Positions 12,150-23,770 of a stretch of DNA of 64,000 nt are shown one piece after another. The notes beneath the pieces are model-generated. The model was not told the origin of the DNA. It made no database searches and was given only the letters and a program-made list of their open reading frames with translations. Positions within the stretch are counted from its first letter, which is position 1. The number at the start of each line of letters is the position of its first letter. Location of the stretch: NCBI RefSeq assembly GCF_000002415.2, contig NC_009919.1:1426001-1490000 (forward strand). Reading direction: 5' to 3'. This DNA is from Plasmodium vivax (Eukaryota > Apicomplexa > Aconoidasida > Haemosporida > Plasmodiidae). The translations under genes were made by a program, and so were the position numbers.

Positions 12150-12800
12150 ATGAAAATTTTACACAAATTGGGAAACAGCATGTTCCGAACGGCTAGGAGA
12201 AGCTTCTCTCTGGTGACGAAGCAAGCGCATGATTTTACCGCCCAAGGGTTGAACAAGAACAACGAAATTATAAACGTGCAGTTATCCTCCTACATAGGGA
12301 AAAAGTATTGCTGCCTGTTGTTTTACCCCTTAAATTATACCTTTGTGTGTCCAACGGAAATAATCGAATTTAATAAGCATGTAAAATCGTTTGAGGAGAA
12401 AAATGTGGAGCTGTTAGGAATATCAGTAGACTCCGTGTATAGCCATTTGGCATGGAAAAATATGCCCATTGAAAAAGGTGGCATAGGAAATGTCAATTTT
12501 ACACTAGTGTCAGATATAAATAAAGAAATAGCAAAAATGTATGATGTGCTGTACGAGAATTCTTTCGCATTGAGGGGGTTATTCATAGTCGACCTACAAG
12601 GAAAGGTTAGACACCAAACGGTTAATGATTTGCCTCTTGGAAGAAGTGTAGATGAAGTGTTAAGGACAATAGATTCGATTATTCACGTAGATAAGAGTGG
12701 TGATGTGTGTCCAATTAACTGGAAAAAGGGCGCCAAGTCGTTTAAGCCAACCAGTGATTCTCTCCTGAATTATTTAAACACGGAGATGAAGAAGGAGTAG
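12150..12800 (+). CDS. TPx-2: mitochondrial 2-Cys peroxiredoxin (thioredoxin peroxidase 2)
   Basis: Single exon, 216 residues. Typical 2-Cys peroxiredoxin: peroxidatic Cys67 in NYTFVCPTE and resolving Cys187 in GDVCPINW. Supporting blocks are ELLGISVDSVYSHLAW and the catalytic-site arginine region FALRGLFIVD. The family reduces H2O2 and peroxynitrite and is recycled by thioredoxin; the Plasmodium TPx-2 paralogue is mitochondrial. The N-terminal ~24 residues (MKILHKLGNSMFRTARRSFS) are basic and amphipathic, consistent with a presequence. The start was set at 12150: it gives the family length and places both cysteines at the positions I recall for P. falciparum TPx-2, and the frame upstream has no ATG. 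Confidence 0.95.
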   Translation: MKILHKLGNSMFRTARRSFSLVTKQAHDFTAQGLNKNNEIINVQLSSYIGKKYCCLLFYPLNYTFVCPTEIIEFNKHVKSFEEKNVELLGISVDSVYSHLAWKNMPIEKGGIGNVNFTLVSDINKEIAKMYDVLYENSFALRGLFIVDLQGKVRHQTVNDLPLGRSVDEVLRTIDSIIHVDKSGDVCPINWKKGAKSFKPTSDSLLNYLNTEMKKE

Positions 12801-14246
12801 CATCGAAAGGGGTCAGCTCTACAAGCCCGCTATGCGCGTAACGGGTTATGCCTTATTCACCCGCAAAAGAGGGATCTCAAAAAGGGGAAAAAAAACAAGC
12901 AATAAAACAGCTAACAAGCAAAATACTCCCCAAATGAACTACCCCTGATGGGATCCCATGTGGGGTGAAGAACCTCGACGAGGGAGACACCTGCATGTAC
13001 ACCTGCTCACAACGCGAATGCAATTTTTTTTGCGAATTTGCAAAATGGTGTATGTATTCCATTTCGTTTTGTCACCCCCAAGAGAGGGGCTACAACGGTT
13101 TTGTGAATTCCCGCAATTTTGCTCCCTCCCCGTTTTAGAAGTCGCACCTGTTTATCCATTTAGTCGCCTGCACACTCACCTGCGCGAGTTGTGCCGTTCT
13201 TTTTTATTTTCGTTCCCATACGATGCGCCCCGCATTTATGCTTAACCCTTCACGTTGTGAAAACTACGCAAAGCTCGACATTTCAAGGGGGAAAGCGCGC
13301 ACACCGTCTAGCCGCACAGAATTACCACTAAGAAAACATTATGGAAAAGTAAAAGTGGAAAAAAAAAAATGAACATTTTGCGTCCATAGGAGTGAAGATG
13401 CATGAGAAAAATTGCATATTCATACAAATGTGTAGGATAAAAAAAAATATATATATATATACATAAGTTATTGCATATATGCGCATGTACCCCCTCGCGA
13501 GTGCGATTTTTTTTTTTTTTTAACTACAAAGAATTCACATTTATGCTTCATAACGATTTCTCAAAAAAAAAAAATTCCCGCCTTGTGTGTAAGGTACAAA
13601 AAAAAAAAAATGGCACTTCTTCAACACGACAAGCATGCTGGTGGAACATTTGTGGCATCTACAAAAAGTGCAAAAGAAGGATGATGCATCGTAGGACATA
13701 ACGTCGTGTGATTTCCTAAAAGGAGAAACGTTTTTCTAAATGTTATTTTTACCTTTTGTCATAAGAACGGTCTACACGGAAGCAGCCCTTTCGAGAGCAT
13801 ACCACCAATTGGGCATTCTCCAAAAAATCGCCATAACGTAAGAAAAAAAAGAAAGGGACACGCCAAAGGATGCAAGCTTTTTCTCATCCAAAGTGACGGC
13901 CAATCGTTAGAAAAAAAATAAATAAAAATCTATGAATGATCCGTGCAAAATTTATTTAACGAAATGTATCTTTTTTAGGCCCATCTGTGCGATTTTATTT
14001 TATTTTTTTTCTTTGTACAGAAGAGGTAGCTCCTCCATGTTGTGCACATGCCAACAAAGCAGCGAATCCTATGAGGGCACATTTTAACCAAATGGGATAC
14101 CAATTTTCATGTTGCGTATAGATGCACACGCAAAGTGGCCCATTTAATCGTGCCCCGCTGGCGAAGTACTCGTGTGCGTTCGCAGACCCATCGTCAAATC
14201 GGCATATGCGCAAGGGTAGTGCGGGAACGGAAAGAGAGCCAACGTC
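12801..14246. other. intergenic spacer
   Basis: TPx-2 3' UTR and SUN1 upstream region, with a TA dinucleotide stretch near 13447-13462 and T/A runs. A 160-codon minus-strand frame (13995..14477) is the shadow of the GC-rich start of SUN1. No gene seen. Confidence 0.45.
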
Positions 14247-17241
14247 ATGTCCGCAAACGCGACCAACGCTGGAGGCAACCCCAGGGGGAGGGGCGGCAGA
14301 GGGAGCAAACTCGCCAAAAATAGCCACATTGCGCAGAATGCCGCCAGCGCAGCGAGCAGCGGAGTCAGCAGTAACGCCGCTAACAGTAGTAACGCCGCTA
14401 ACAGCAGTAACGTCGCCAATATCGCAAATAGCGCAAATGGCCGGAACGCCCCGCACGGACTGAGCCCGCCGAGTCACAAAGCGTTCGCGGAGGGCGAAAT
14501 CTCGGACGCCGGCCCCCCGGCCACAGATCGCTCGGACGACAACAACAGCACGGTCGACAATGACGAGCGAAACACGCTAATACAGGTGCTGCACAGCTAT
14601 GAAGACTTCCAGAAGAAAAATATGCACTACGGGAAGGTGAACCCCTACAGAAAAAGGGAATCCCAATTAAGCAAAATGAGAAGGTCCATAGTAAAGTTGT
14701 TTACCCTCAGTGATATTCGTCTAGACGAGAGTGACTCCAATAGGAACGTAGATGGCAGCACCTATGGCAGTAGTGTTTCTAAAAGGAGGAACAATGCAAA
14801 CGGCTCGAATTTCCTAACCAGCAGAGCAGCAATGTGGAATGAAGTCGAAAAAAACGACGACCCAGAATACGATTTAAAGTTAGAAAGCTCAAAAAATAAA
14901 TCATTCCGTGATGCCATAACACATCAGTTAAGTGTCCTCATAAATGATACCATAAATGATAAAAAAGGGATGACCTACATAGCCGGCTTGATGATCATCC
15001 TCTCCGTGTTGATTACGTGCATTTCGGGAGTGATCACCTTGTTTAGCAACTCGGCAGGAGAAAAAACTAATTTGAATTTACACACCACGAAAAATAACTA
15101 TGATGATATAAATAAATTCATGAATTATATAAAATTGGGAAATGAAGAAAACAATCGGAGTGACTTCTTACGGATTTACGAGCTGCTGGAAGAATTCAAA
15201 ATGAGCATGAACCAAAGTATGAGTGAAAATATGAACACCATTTTGAATAGCAAAAAGGAGAACCACGCACTGTACGAGTTAAATGCCAGCTTGGAAAATA
15301 AGCTAAAAGAGTTGGAAAAAAAATTGCTCGTTAATACAAAAGATATTGACTACTTTAAAATTCATTCCAAGAGAGAGGTGGAAAATTTTAAAAAAATACT
15401 GCAAGAAAATTACGAATCTTTTCAAAGCAAACTTAAGGATTACGTTAAAACGGTAGACACTATTAAGAAGGATATTCATAAGAAGAGTTCCCTCATTAAT
15501 GATGTCGAAAAAAAAATGAACAAAAGTCAAATGGATATCAAGAAGGACGTGTCTGATCGGGTGGAGAATGAGAAAAGGGGCCTCCTCAACACCATCAGCG
15601 AGCTGCAGAAGAAAATCCAGTCCATTGAATCGAAGCTATCATCTCATGGCGCCAATTCGCGAGACTCCCTACAGATGGATAGCGAAGCCCAGGGGGGGTC
15701 GACAAAACGGGGATGGACAACCCTCGGATGGACCACCCCCGAAGCGGCACAAGCGGGATGGACACCCCCCGAAGCGACACAGCCTGGATCTACACAACCG
15801 GAAGTGAAACACAAAGATGACCAAGGGGAGGCGCGCGAAAGACAAATCGAGCAGCGCATCGCCGAGTGGAACGAACAACACGCGGGCCTCATGCAAGAGA
15901 TTCAGAAAGAACTAGAACTATTAAAAGAGAGCGCAAAAAAATCGACGGACTTTTTAGATGATGTCTTCCCCTCATTTGAACATAAAATATTAAAAAATGT
16001 AGAAAACAAAATTAAGTACTACCTAGAAATGTACAAAAAGGACATCTTAAGCGAAATCACCGAATCGAAAGTGATATACAATGAAGAGAAGTACAAAGCC
16101 ATGGCTCTGAAGCAAGAGAAAATGCAATCTGAGCTGTTAAAAACGATTAGTAGCCAAATAAAGGCACAAACGAAAGTTATAAAAGACGATTTGAGCAAGT
16201 CCCTACACACCATGGTAGATCAGAAGCAAATAAAAATTGACAGTGACTATCCAGTTAAAGCTGCAAAAATTAGCTACGACTCCATAGACATGCTACAAAA
16301 AAAAGTGGACGAATTGTACAATGAATTCATCTTAGATTATAATCAAATCGATTGGGCTTTGGAATCTTTAGGAGCTAGAATCGTTTACAAAATGACAAGT
16401 TCTCCTCTCAATCGAAATGACTTCATTGAAAAGTTTCTAAATCAAATTGCTTCCTTCCTACCGTCGGAAGAAATATACGGAATGATCAAACCGATGGGGA
16501 AAGATCCGTCTATCATTTTAAAGCCTTCAAATTTCCCAGGCGATTGTTTCTCCTTCAATGGGAGTAAAGGAAAAATAACGATTCATTTGCCAGCCACTAT
16601 TGACGTCTCATCCATTTCGATACAACACGTGCATGAAAATATTAGTAACAACTCAAATGCTACTCCCAAGTATTTCTCAGTTTACGGCGTCGTCGATTCA
16701 AATTGGCCGGAGCACTTTGAATCACAGGATATTAACTATGACGACTTTAAAAACAGCTCCCTGTACTCTTGCCTCCACTCCGTTTATGGGAATTTGCAGC
16801 CCAGGGAAATTCTGGACAAGTGGCTCAAGGGCAACAAAAACCCGGGCCTCCTGCACCTCGGCGATTTCTACTTCGACCGCAAGAAGAGGATTTCCACCTA
16901 CCCGACGAAGCACTGCTTCCCGGTCAAACGGTACGGCGCGGGAAAGCAGAAAGTGGAATACGGAATGCGGAACGTGGCAAAGTGGCAAACGAGCCAGAGG
17001 GCGAGGGACCACACGAGCAGATAACCAAAGCGCACACGCAGAACTGCCCCATTTCCGAAAAAGAAATTAGCCCCCTAACGCATCTACTAACGCGCTGACA
17101 TGATTTTCCATTTTTACAATTTTTTTCCTCCCCCCCTTTTGCAGGATAATTTTTGAGTTCACCGAAAACTATGGCGCGCCTTACACATGCGTCTACAGAC
17201 TGAAGGTCCATGGGAAAAGATGCATCCGGAAATTCAAGTAG
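14247..17241 (+). CDS. SUN1: SUN domain-containing nuclear envelope protein SUN1
   Basis: Model join(14247..16930,17145..17241), 926 residues. The N-terminus is glycine/arginine-rich, followed by a low-complexity NAANSSNAANSSN stretch. One membrane span lies at ~245-267 (IAGLMIILSVLITCISGVITLF). Long coiled-coil segments run from ~300 to ~700, with a short GWTTPEA-type repeat near 490-515. The C-terminal SUN domain (~700-926) contains FPGDCFSFNGSKG, IDVSSISIQHVH and, after splicing, IIFEFTENYGAPYTCVYRL. The donor at 16931 and acceptor before 17145 restore VKR-IIFEF exactly; without splicing the frame runs into unrelated sequence. SUN proteins span the inner nuclear membrane and tether chromatin to cytoplasmic structures. 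Plasmodium SUN1 is reported to act in male gametogenesis, linking spindle poles and basal bodies. Confidence 0.9.
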
Positions 17242-18174
17242 CATACGCGGGCTTCGTGTAAACCTTTTTTTTTTTTTTGTCAGCCCTGCCGGTACTTCGC
17301 TTCAGAATTTAACCCACCGATGGGGTACGTGATGTTTGGCCCATCTTTGTGTGCACGAGGGTTATGGCCCCCAGAGGAGCTTCGCGTTATGTCTCCGCCT
17401 CCGTGGGGTTGTGCAGTTGGGGCGGCCAACGTGGGACAGCAAAATTTGCACAGCTCACTTCTCACCTTTACACTTCACCCCCTCCGTTGTTCCCTTCTGT
17501 TCCCCCCTTTTTTTTTTTTTTTTTTCGTGTGATATTCCCGTCACCCATTTGGTCATGTCACCAATTTGATCGTGTCACAAATTATGAAATTTTAACCCGT
17601 GGACATTTCCGCATGTCGTTCACAGCTTTGTTAAATTTTTGATTCAACAATGTTATCCAATTTATTCTTCCTTTCGCTGCAATTTTTTCCCCACACAATT
17701 CCGACACCGCAATGGATACCGCTACTACTACTGCGGTTACTATTGCTATTTTTTTTTTTTTTGACCCCACTTGTTATTTCCTATGCAAAACGCCTCCCAC
17801 ACGTATTCGTTCGCCAAAAGAACAGGAACAAAAAAAAAAAAAAAATGCTTCACATTATCGTTTGCGAAGTAATGCTAAGCTTGTGGTACTCCCTTTAACG
17901 ACGAACGAATACTCCGCGCTGGAATGGGAAGCACTCCACACATGCACAAGGTCAAAGAACAGATGAAGAAAAGGTTTAGAACCCCCCCCACAAAGGGTGA
18001 ATGTTATAAATAGAATAATACACAATTTTGCCTTGCGTGTTTAGGCCGCCATTCAAGTTGACATCTCACCAACCTGCTCAACGTCCACCGCACATCACAA
18101 TAAAAATAGTCCAAACGGGACATGCGTTTTGAAGTAGGCACTCTCCAGCTTGCGCCAATTTCTCCACTTCCAAC
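17242..18174. other. intergenic spacer
   Basis: Spacer between SUN1 and the cyclophilin gene, with T-runs near 17265-17277, 17509-17525 and 17749-17762 and A-rich patches. No credible open frame. Confidence 0.5.
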
Positions 18175-19005
18175 ATGCTTAACAAAGGCTTCACGGCAAC
18201 GAAAATAATAGGGAAGAGGTGTTTCCAGTGGTGGGATAATCTGAACACATCGTGGAAATTCGCAATCGGTTTTTCAGTTCTCTTCCCACCCCTCTGGAAT
18301 TACAATGAAAGAAGAAAGGCAAGAGAAAAACAGGTGTACTACAACAAATCGATAAGAGACTACGTATTTTTTGACATAGCTATAGAAAATAAATATGTAG
18401 GAAGAGTCTTAATAGGGTTATACTCTGACCAAGTACCTCTATCAGTTGAAAATTTTATTCAACTTGCAGAGGGGTACAAAGTTAAAGACAAATATATTGG
18501 ATACAGAAACACCTTCATTCATAAAATTTACCCAGGAATTGGGCTAGTAGGAGGGAATGTGTTAAACGATAAGGAAGGCCTAAGTATTTATGGCAAGAAA
18601 TTCCCTGATGAAAATTTCGACATGGAATTTGTACAAGATGGTGACGTGGCGTTGTTTAATGAAGGCCCTCATAGCAACTCCTCTCAGTTTATTATAACCT
18701 TTTCCCCAATGCCAATATTACACAAGCACAATGTAGTTATTGGCACTGTCCTGAAAGGGATGGATATAATTCGGATGATTGAAAATGTGGGAACCAAGTT
18801 AGGAAATCCCATGTATAACGTAAAAATTATTAACTGCGGTTTGTACAGAAGCTTGGAACAGGATGGTCCTCCTTTTTTCAACATGATGCACATCTCGGAC
18901 AAGGGCAACAAAAATATTATTTCCAAAAAGGAGTTTGAAAGTTTGTCTGAACAGCAGAGACAGTCCTTAATGGAAGAAATTGGCAAATCGGAAAAACGCA
19001 GATGA
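18175..19005 (+). CDS. CYP32: cyclophilin-type peptidyl-prolyl isomerase-like protein (CYP32)
   Basis: Single exon, 276 residues. A hydrophobic segment at ~26-42 (WKFAIGFSVLFPPLW) after a basic N-terminus suggests a membrane anchor or organelle leader. The cyclophilin domain spans ~62-225 (VPLSVENFIQLAEG, GLVGGNV, NSSQFIITFSPMPIL, GTVLKGMDIIRMIENVG). Key catalytic positions of human CypA are altered: Arg55 is Lys117, Phe60 is Ile122, Met61 is Gly123, Gln63 is Val125, Phe113 is Ile173, Trp121 is Ile181 and His126 is Asn186. The fold is kept, but isomerase activity and cyclosporin binding are probably weak or lost. It ends in a charged helix (SEQQRQSLMEEIGKSEKRR). Placement next to SUN1 and CPN10 matches the P. 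falciparum CYP32 locus as I recall it. Confidence 0.88.
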   Translation: MLNKGFTATKIIGKRCFQWWDNLNTSWKFAIGFSVLFPPLWNYNERRKAREKQVYYNKSIRDYVFFDIAIENKYVGRVLIGLYSDQVPLSVENFIQLAEGYKVKDKYIGYRNTFIHKIYPGIGLVGGNVLNDKEGLSIYGKKFPDENFDMEFVQDGDVALFNEGPHSNSSQFIITFSPMPILHKHNVVIGTVLKGMDIIRMIENVGTKLGNPMYNVKIINCGLYRSLEQDGPPFFNMMHISDKGNKNIISKKEFESLSEQQRQSLMEEIGKSEKRR

Positions 19006-19608
19006 GCTCCGCAGCGCAGTAGATATTCCTTCCAAAGGGGGGGCGATTCCCATTACGAGTGTATGCCCTCGCAAATGCGCAATTAACCTTTTTTATGTTA
19101 ACCCATTTTGTTGCTTCTTTGCAATATGGGGCAAAAATTTGAAGCTTTTTTTTTGTATCCAGTGGGAGTTTTTTCAGTGAATATTTTTGTGTAATTTTAG
19201 CTAGCTATTTTTTTACAATTTTGGCTAATTTTTTTTTTTTTTTTTTTTTGTGTATATTAGCTAGTTTATTCATATTTCTACTAAATTTACGATTTTTTTT
19301 TTTTTTTTTCTTTTATGCTACGTCTGAGTCACCCTTCGGCTAGCCCACTTCGCAAAAAAGTACGTATGATTAACTTTCCACATTTTAACAATTGTGCGTG
19401 TTCCCATTTTCACAATTTTTACGAACAAAACGAACAGTTTGAAAGAAAAAAATGCAGTTATCCACAAACATAATCAACGTTAAAAATGCAAAATGGGGAT
19501 ATTCAAAATTGTTACTTAAATAAGTAACATGCACACTTGTGGGCGTTGCAGAAAGGGGCCCATTACAAGTAGGCGCCGCTGTAATGCGTTGCTCATGTGA
19601 CTTGTTTC
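19006..19608. other. convergent 3' spacer
   Basis: 3' ends of the cyclophilin gene (plus) and CPN10 (minus). Long T-runs near 19230-19249 and 19292-19309, with repeated TTAGCTAG words (19197-19204 and 19257-19264). No gene seen. Confidence 0.5.
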
Positions 19609-20321
19609 CTACTGGTCTTTGATAATGCCAACTATGTCATCATCTCTGTAGACAAAAAATTCCTCCCCATCGATTTTTAGGGAAGAACCGCCATATTCCG
19701 GTAAAACAACCACGTCGCCTTCCTTCACGCTAGGGGGGACTTTGCTTCCATTGCTCGTTATCCTTCCTGGGCCAACCGCCAAAACCTGTAAAAGGAGGCA
19801 TGAAGCACATGAACGGGTTAAATGAAATTCAAACTGAGGTACACATGAACGGGTTACATGAAATTCAAACTGAGGCACTCATGAACGGGAAAAATAAAAG
19901 AAAGGTAGCGCACTACGTTTCAGTTTGCACAACATTGTACGGAGGGAGTACCTTGCCCGTGTAGGACGGTTCCGTTGCACTTTCAGGCAAAAAGAGGCCC
20001 GATTTCGTCGTAGTCTTGGGAATGATTTTACTTATCAAGATTCTGTCCATCAGGGGAATAAACTTTTTAGCTACCGTGGAACTCTGCAAAGGGGTTGATT
20101 TTATTATATGTATAAATGCCTAGTATGGGACAAACTGGGCATATACGTGCTCGTTGCACATTTGGCGAACCCTTTTTTTTTTAACAAAAAATGGGTAATA
20201 GAAACCTTTTTGATATGCATATGCAACAGAAACGCGCTTCATTATGCTGCACAAAATGGGCACACTTCTCTGCGCATACACAACTGTGCATGTTATTTCC
20301 TCTTTGTTGCGAATTTACCAT
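19609..20321 (-). CDS. CPN10: mitochondrial 10 kDa chaperonin (GroES/CPN10)
   Basis: Model complement(join(19609..19785,19952..20083,20319..20321)), 103 residues. Exons 2 and 3 are certain: FIPLMDRILISKI, the mobile loop KTTTKSGLFLPES, then GKVLAVGPGRI, EGDVVVLPEYGGSSLKIDGEEF and the C-terminal DDDIVGII. It caps the Cpn60 ring in mitochondrial protein folding. Exon 2 begins SSTVAKK directly at an acceptor, so the initiator must come from an upstream exon. The best candidate is a bare ATG followed by a GTAAAT donor at 20317-20321, in an A-rich start context; this tiny exon is inference. The last intron carries a 36-bp duplicated sequence. Confidence 0.93.
19807..19889. repeat. 36-bp tandem duplication in CPN10 intron
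   Basis: A unit of 36 bp beginning ACATGAACGGGTTAAATGAA is present about 2.3 times inside the last CPN10 intron. Because 36 is a multiple of three and the unit lacks stops, it extends the minus-strand open frame and would lure a gene finder into reading through the intron. Confidence 0.75.
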
Positions 20322-21898
20322 TTTTAACTCCTGTGTAGAATATGATACAAGGTATGAAAAAATCTGTTTAGCGAATTCGTTGGTATATAATGTGCCTTTA
20401 ATTACTTCCACGTAATTAACAAATGGCGTTTGAAAAAAAATGTTTATGTTTGCTTTTTTCAGCTCCTGTTTACATATAAATGGTTCGCATACGCTTGTGT
20501 TATAAAACTGAGTAAGTGTTTCCTTTTTGGTTGATAAAAAAAAAATGTAGAGCAATATATGTACGTTATTTTAAAGATATTTTTTTAAACATTTTTGTCG
20601 CCTTCTTAAGGGTACTTTTTATACGCGCAACATGTATTGTGTAAATTCGAAGGTATGTAAAATTTTTCGATTTTTTTTTTGTACTTTTGTTCGCCCTTTG
20701 AATAGTAAAATGCTATATATGCATCCCTCAGCTGACCATTTTTTTGTGTTTATTTTTTCACTTTTTTGGTGGGGGAAGAATACCTTTCCATATGGCCACT
20801 AAATACGCACATAAATGTATGTTCATATGAATGTACATATGCTATGCGCACATGTTCCCGTCGCTGCCATGCATGCACCTGTTTAAGGCCATAGATATAA
20901 CTGACTGTTTCCGTTCATATTGTAGAGCACCTAAAAAGCGTACCGCAACGTTCAGCGGCAGGTATGCGACGCGGAAGCGCTGCCAGGAAAATTTCTTCTG
21001 CCTCTTTCATTTTTTTTCTTACCCCCAGTTTGCCAATTTGTAGTTGGTCACATAGTACGTATGCACAAAGTTTTTTTTTCCGCCTTAGGTGTTAATTTTC
21101 TCCCATAAATGACACCTTTTTCCTCATGCAACTGTAAGGGTTGCGCAAGGGAACCCCTCGTCAGATAATTTTCACCGCATAGCATGTTTTCCCCGTGGGG
21201 CTAAATATTACGTATGCCGTATGTGTACATACCCCACTTCATATGCAGGCACTTTCTTAAAAAGATGGAGAGCTCTACTTTGCTCCACTTTGTTGCCCCT
21301 TACATCTGCTCGTGATGCACACAGGAAAATGACCACAAAAATACGTCCCGTAAGTGCCAAAACATGGTTCATCATTTACATAAAAACGGTTAATATTTAC
21401 TTAATCGTTTTTACTCCTAAACAACATTCACTTGGTAACTGAAATGTTGAAGTTAAGTAAAATTTTAATTTAAAAAAAAAAAACATAAAAAATGAGGAAG
21501 GCACAACGTAAAATGTAAAATGCGTATAAAAAAAAATACCTGACTTGTCCTTTTTTCTAAAGTAATTTACATATTATGAGTAAAATTATGCGCGCACACA
21601 CAAAAAAAAAAAAAGGAACATTTTTTTAATTTAAAAAAAAAAAAAATGGTGGAATTAATTCAACACTTGCAGTTTTATCGAAATTGGTGTGAACAAGCGT
21701 TATAACTTCTGCTTATTCCCTTCGCGCGAGCACACGCATATACACACGCATACATATACATGCATACCCATTTATGCATCCACTTGTCACATGTTGGCGG
21801 AAAAGAGACCTTTTGTAACCATTTCCACCGCGCATTATCCGAAATTTCCCTCTTTTTTACTCCACTTTTACACGTTTTTTCCCCGCTGCTGCTGCCTT
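20322..21898. other. intergenic spacer upstream of CPN10
   Basis: Promoter side of CPN10 and 3' flank of the next minus-strand gene. A-rich runs near 21471-21483 and 21602-21614. Several open frames below 80 codons lack start or splice support. No gene seen. Confidence 0.45.
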
Positions 21899-23770
21899 TC
21901 AATCCTCCAGGTAGGCAACGTCGGGCACCCACCAGGGCAGCAGAGTCATAAAAAACATGACGACCGACTGGTAAATATATTTTTCGAACTTCGTTGGCTT
22001 CCGTCTCGCGTTCATGCTGGTGTTATTATCCCCCTCCTCTGGCGTACTCTGAGGAGCGTCTTTTTTCTTCTTCGATGCGGAAGAATTGCTGCAGTAGGAT
22101 TGCCCACTGTCGATATTATTCTCCGAGTCGTCACAATCGGAGTTGACAAATTCACTCATGCTGTTATTTAACAGATTGTTAAATGTCGTGGAGCTGTCGT
22201 GGAAATACATCTTGTTGTTATTGCGCGTGTTGCTTGGGCTGTCATTACGCGCATTGCTACTGTCGCAGTTAAGATCATCATTGTTGCCGCCCTTCTGATC
22301 AGCGCTGCTAACATTTTTTCGTCTTCTCACCCCCGCGCATAGGAGATTCCCCGCGTCGACGCTATTCACATCGCCGCTATTTGCGGCACCCATTTCGCGA
22401 AAAAGCTCATCCGTAACGTCGTCCAAGTAGCTGCTATCCCCCTTTTCGTTTAAATTTACGGACGAGTTGAATTCCTCATAGGAATTACTTTTTACGTTTA
22501 ATTCAGTTCCGTGTGTCGTCTGATCGATCTTTTTTTTTTTAAAAAAAGGGAAACTTTTTTTTTTATCTTTTTCTCCACATTTGGCACTGCCATTATTCCC
22601 ACTTTGGTGTGCCTCTTTCGAATTATCATCATTAAGTTGGTAATTAAATTCGTCATACAGGTCGCTTACAAATTCGTTATCCTCTGCATCTGCAGGGTCT
22701 CCCTCATTCCATGCAGCATGAACGGGAGCTGCCTCATCATTAATGGAGTTCATAGGGTGCAACCCAGATGAGGATGCTTCTTCCCGTTTGTTCGTCTTAT
22801 TATCGGTGCTGTTTTCTTCGCCCTGAGCTACCGCTCCGTTGTCTAACTCTTCTTCTGCGTCTCTCTCGTTGTGCATAAATTGCAAACCGCATGTGAGATG
22901 GTGACTGTTGTTTTCGTCCACAATTCCCCCCTCTTGCTGACTAATTGGGTGGGCTCCTTCATCCAAGTTCCCCATCTGTGCTGTGTGTTCGCTAACCAGC
23001 GTATTATTCAAATTCCTCGATTCGCTCATGCGCCTTAGAACCTGTTCTATAGATTCATTGCTTGACATAAAATTAAAATTGCTAATTAGGAGGTCGAAAA
23101 ACCCTCTGTTGTAGAGGATAAACAAGCCAGAAACAATAAAGTACATTTTTGAGCTAGCTTCAAATAAAAATAAAACAAATAATATTTTCAACAAAAGGAA
23201 TAGGTGAAATCTTTCCATGATATCCATAATGTAGTTATTAAAGTGGGTCCTCTGATTCGTTTGGTTGGTGCCACTTGCTTCGTTATTCACCCCCTCGTTG
23301 TTACCTTCAGCGTTGTTATTGCTGCCATTACTGCCGTTAGTACCATTACTGCCGTTGCTACCATTATTGCTACTTTCTGCATTTCCGCTGGGGGCTTCCC
23401 CACTGGGCTCGCCGCTCACTTTATGTTCGCCTTTATCCCCCTTGCTCTCAATCAACTGTATGCTTTTTAAAAATCCCTGATTCTCATTTGATTTAATTAA
23501 CGTGTCGATAAAATAATGTTGCGATGAGACATTCTCGCTCAGGTAGTAATCTCCCGTTTCGTCCTTTATGGCTGAAATGATGTTATTGTGAAAATAAATA
23601 TTTTTTATTTGGTCCTGATATTTTGACAGTCTTCTTGCATATGTTAGGAGCAGAATTTTATAAATCCTCGTCTGTTCTTCTTTCGACTCATCATCTTTCA
23701 CTTTGCTTTCTCCTTCCATTGTTTCGACGTAGTATGGAGTGATGGTCTCTAATCCGCGCTGGCGGCGCAA
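21899..23770 (-). CDS. conserved membrane protein with HERP-like topology
   Basis: Single exon, 623 residues. The N-terminus (~1-110) is helical and polar (RIYKILLLTYARRLSKYQDQ). An SNGSNGTNG low-complexity linker lies at ~130-170. A hydrophobic hairpin at ~188-229 (FHLFLLLKILFVLFLFEASS, then MYFIVSGLFILYNRGFFDLL) is followed by a long acidic Asn/Ser-rich region. The protein ends in a short aromatic hydrophobic segment (YQSVVMFFMTLLPWWVPDVA). A paired span with SS(K/R) in the loop and a C-terminal hydrophobic motif with a PWW/P ending resembles HERPUD1-type ERAD scaffold proteins, although no ubiquitin-like domain is obvious. That family call is tentative. An internal start at Met18 (MEGESKVKDD) is possible. 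Confidence 0.72.
   Translation of the reverse strand: MRRQRGLETITPYYVETMEGESKVKDDESKEEQTRIYKILLLTYARRLSKYQDQIKNIYFHNNIISAIKDETGDYYLSENVSSQHYFIDTLIKSNENQGFLKSIQLIESKGDKGEHKVSGEPSGEAPSGNAESSNNGSNGSNGTNGSNGSNNNAEGNNEGVNNEASGTNQTNQRTHFNNYIMDIMERFHLFLLLKILFVLFLFEASSKMYFIVSGLFILYNRGFFDLLISNFNFMSSNESIEQVLRRMSESRNLNNTLVSEHTAQMGNLDEGAHPISQQEGGIVDENNSHHLTCGLQFMHNERDAEEELDNGAVAQGEENSTDNKTNKREEASSSGLHPMNSINDEAAPVHAAWNEGDPADAEDNEFVSDLYDEFNYQLNDDNSKEAHQSGNNGSAKCGEKDKKKSFPFFKKKKIDQTTHGTELNVKSNSYEEFNSSVNLNEKGDSSYLDDVTDELFREMGAANSGDVNSVDAGNLLCAGVRRRKNVSSADQKGGNNDDLNCDSSNARNDSPSNTRNNNKMYFHDSSTTFNNLLNNSMSEFVNSDCDDSENNIDSGQSYCSNSSASKKKKDAPQSTPEEGDNNTSMNARRKPTKFEKYIYQSVVMFFMTLLPWWVPDVAYLED

Noticed and set aside
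13995..14477. 160-codon minus-strand frame opposite the SUN1 start
   Set aside because: Shadow of the GC-rich low-complexity SUN1 N-terminus; Ala/Val-rich translation mirrors the repeat.
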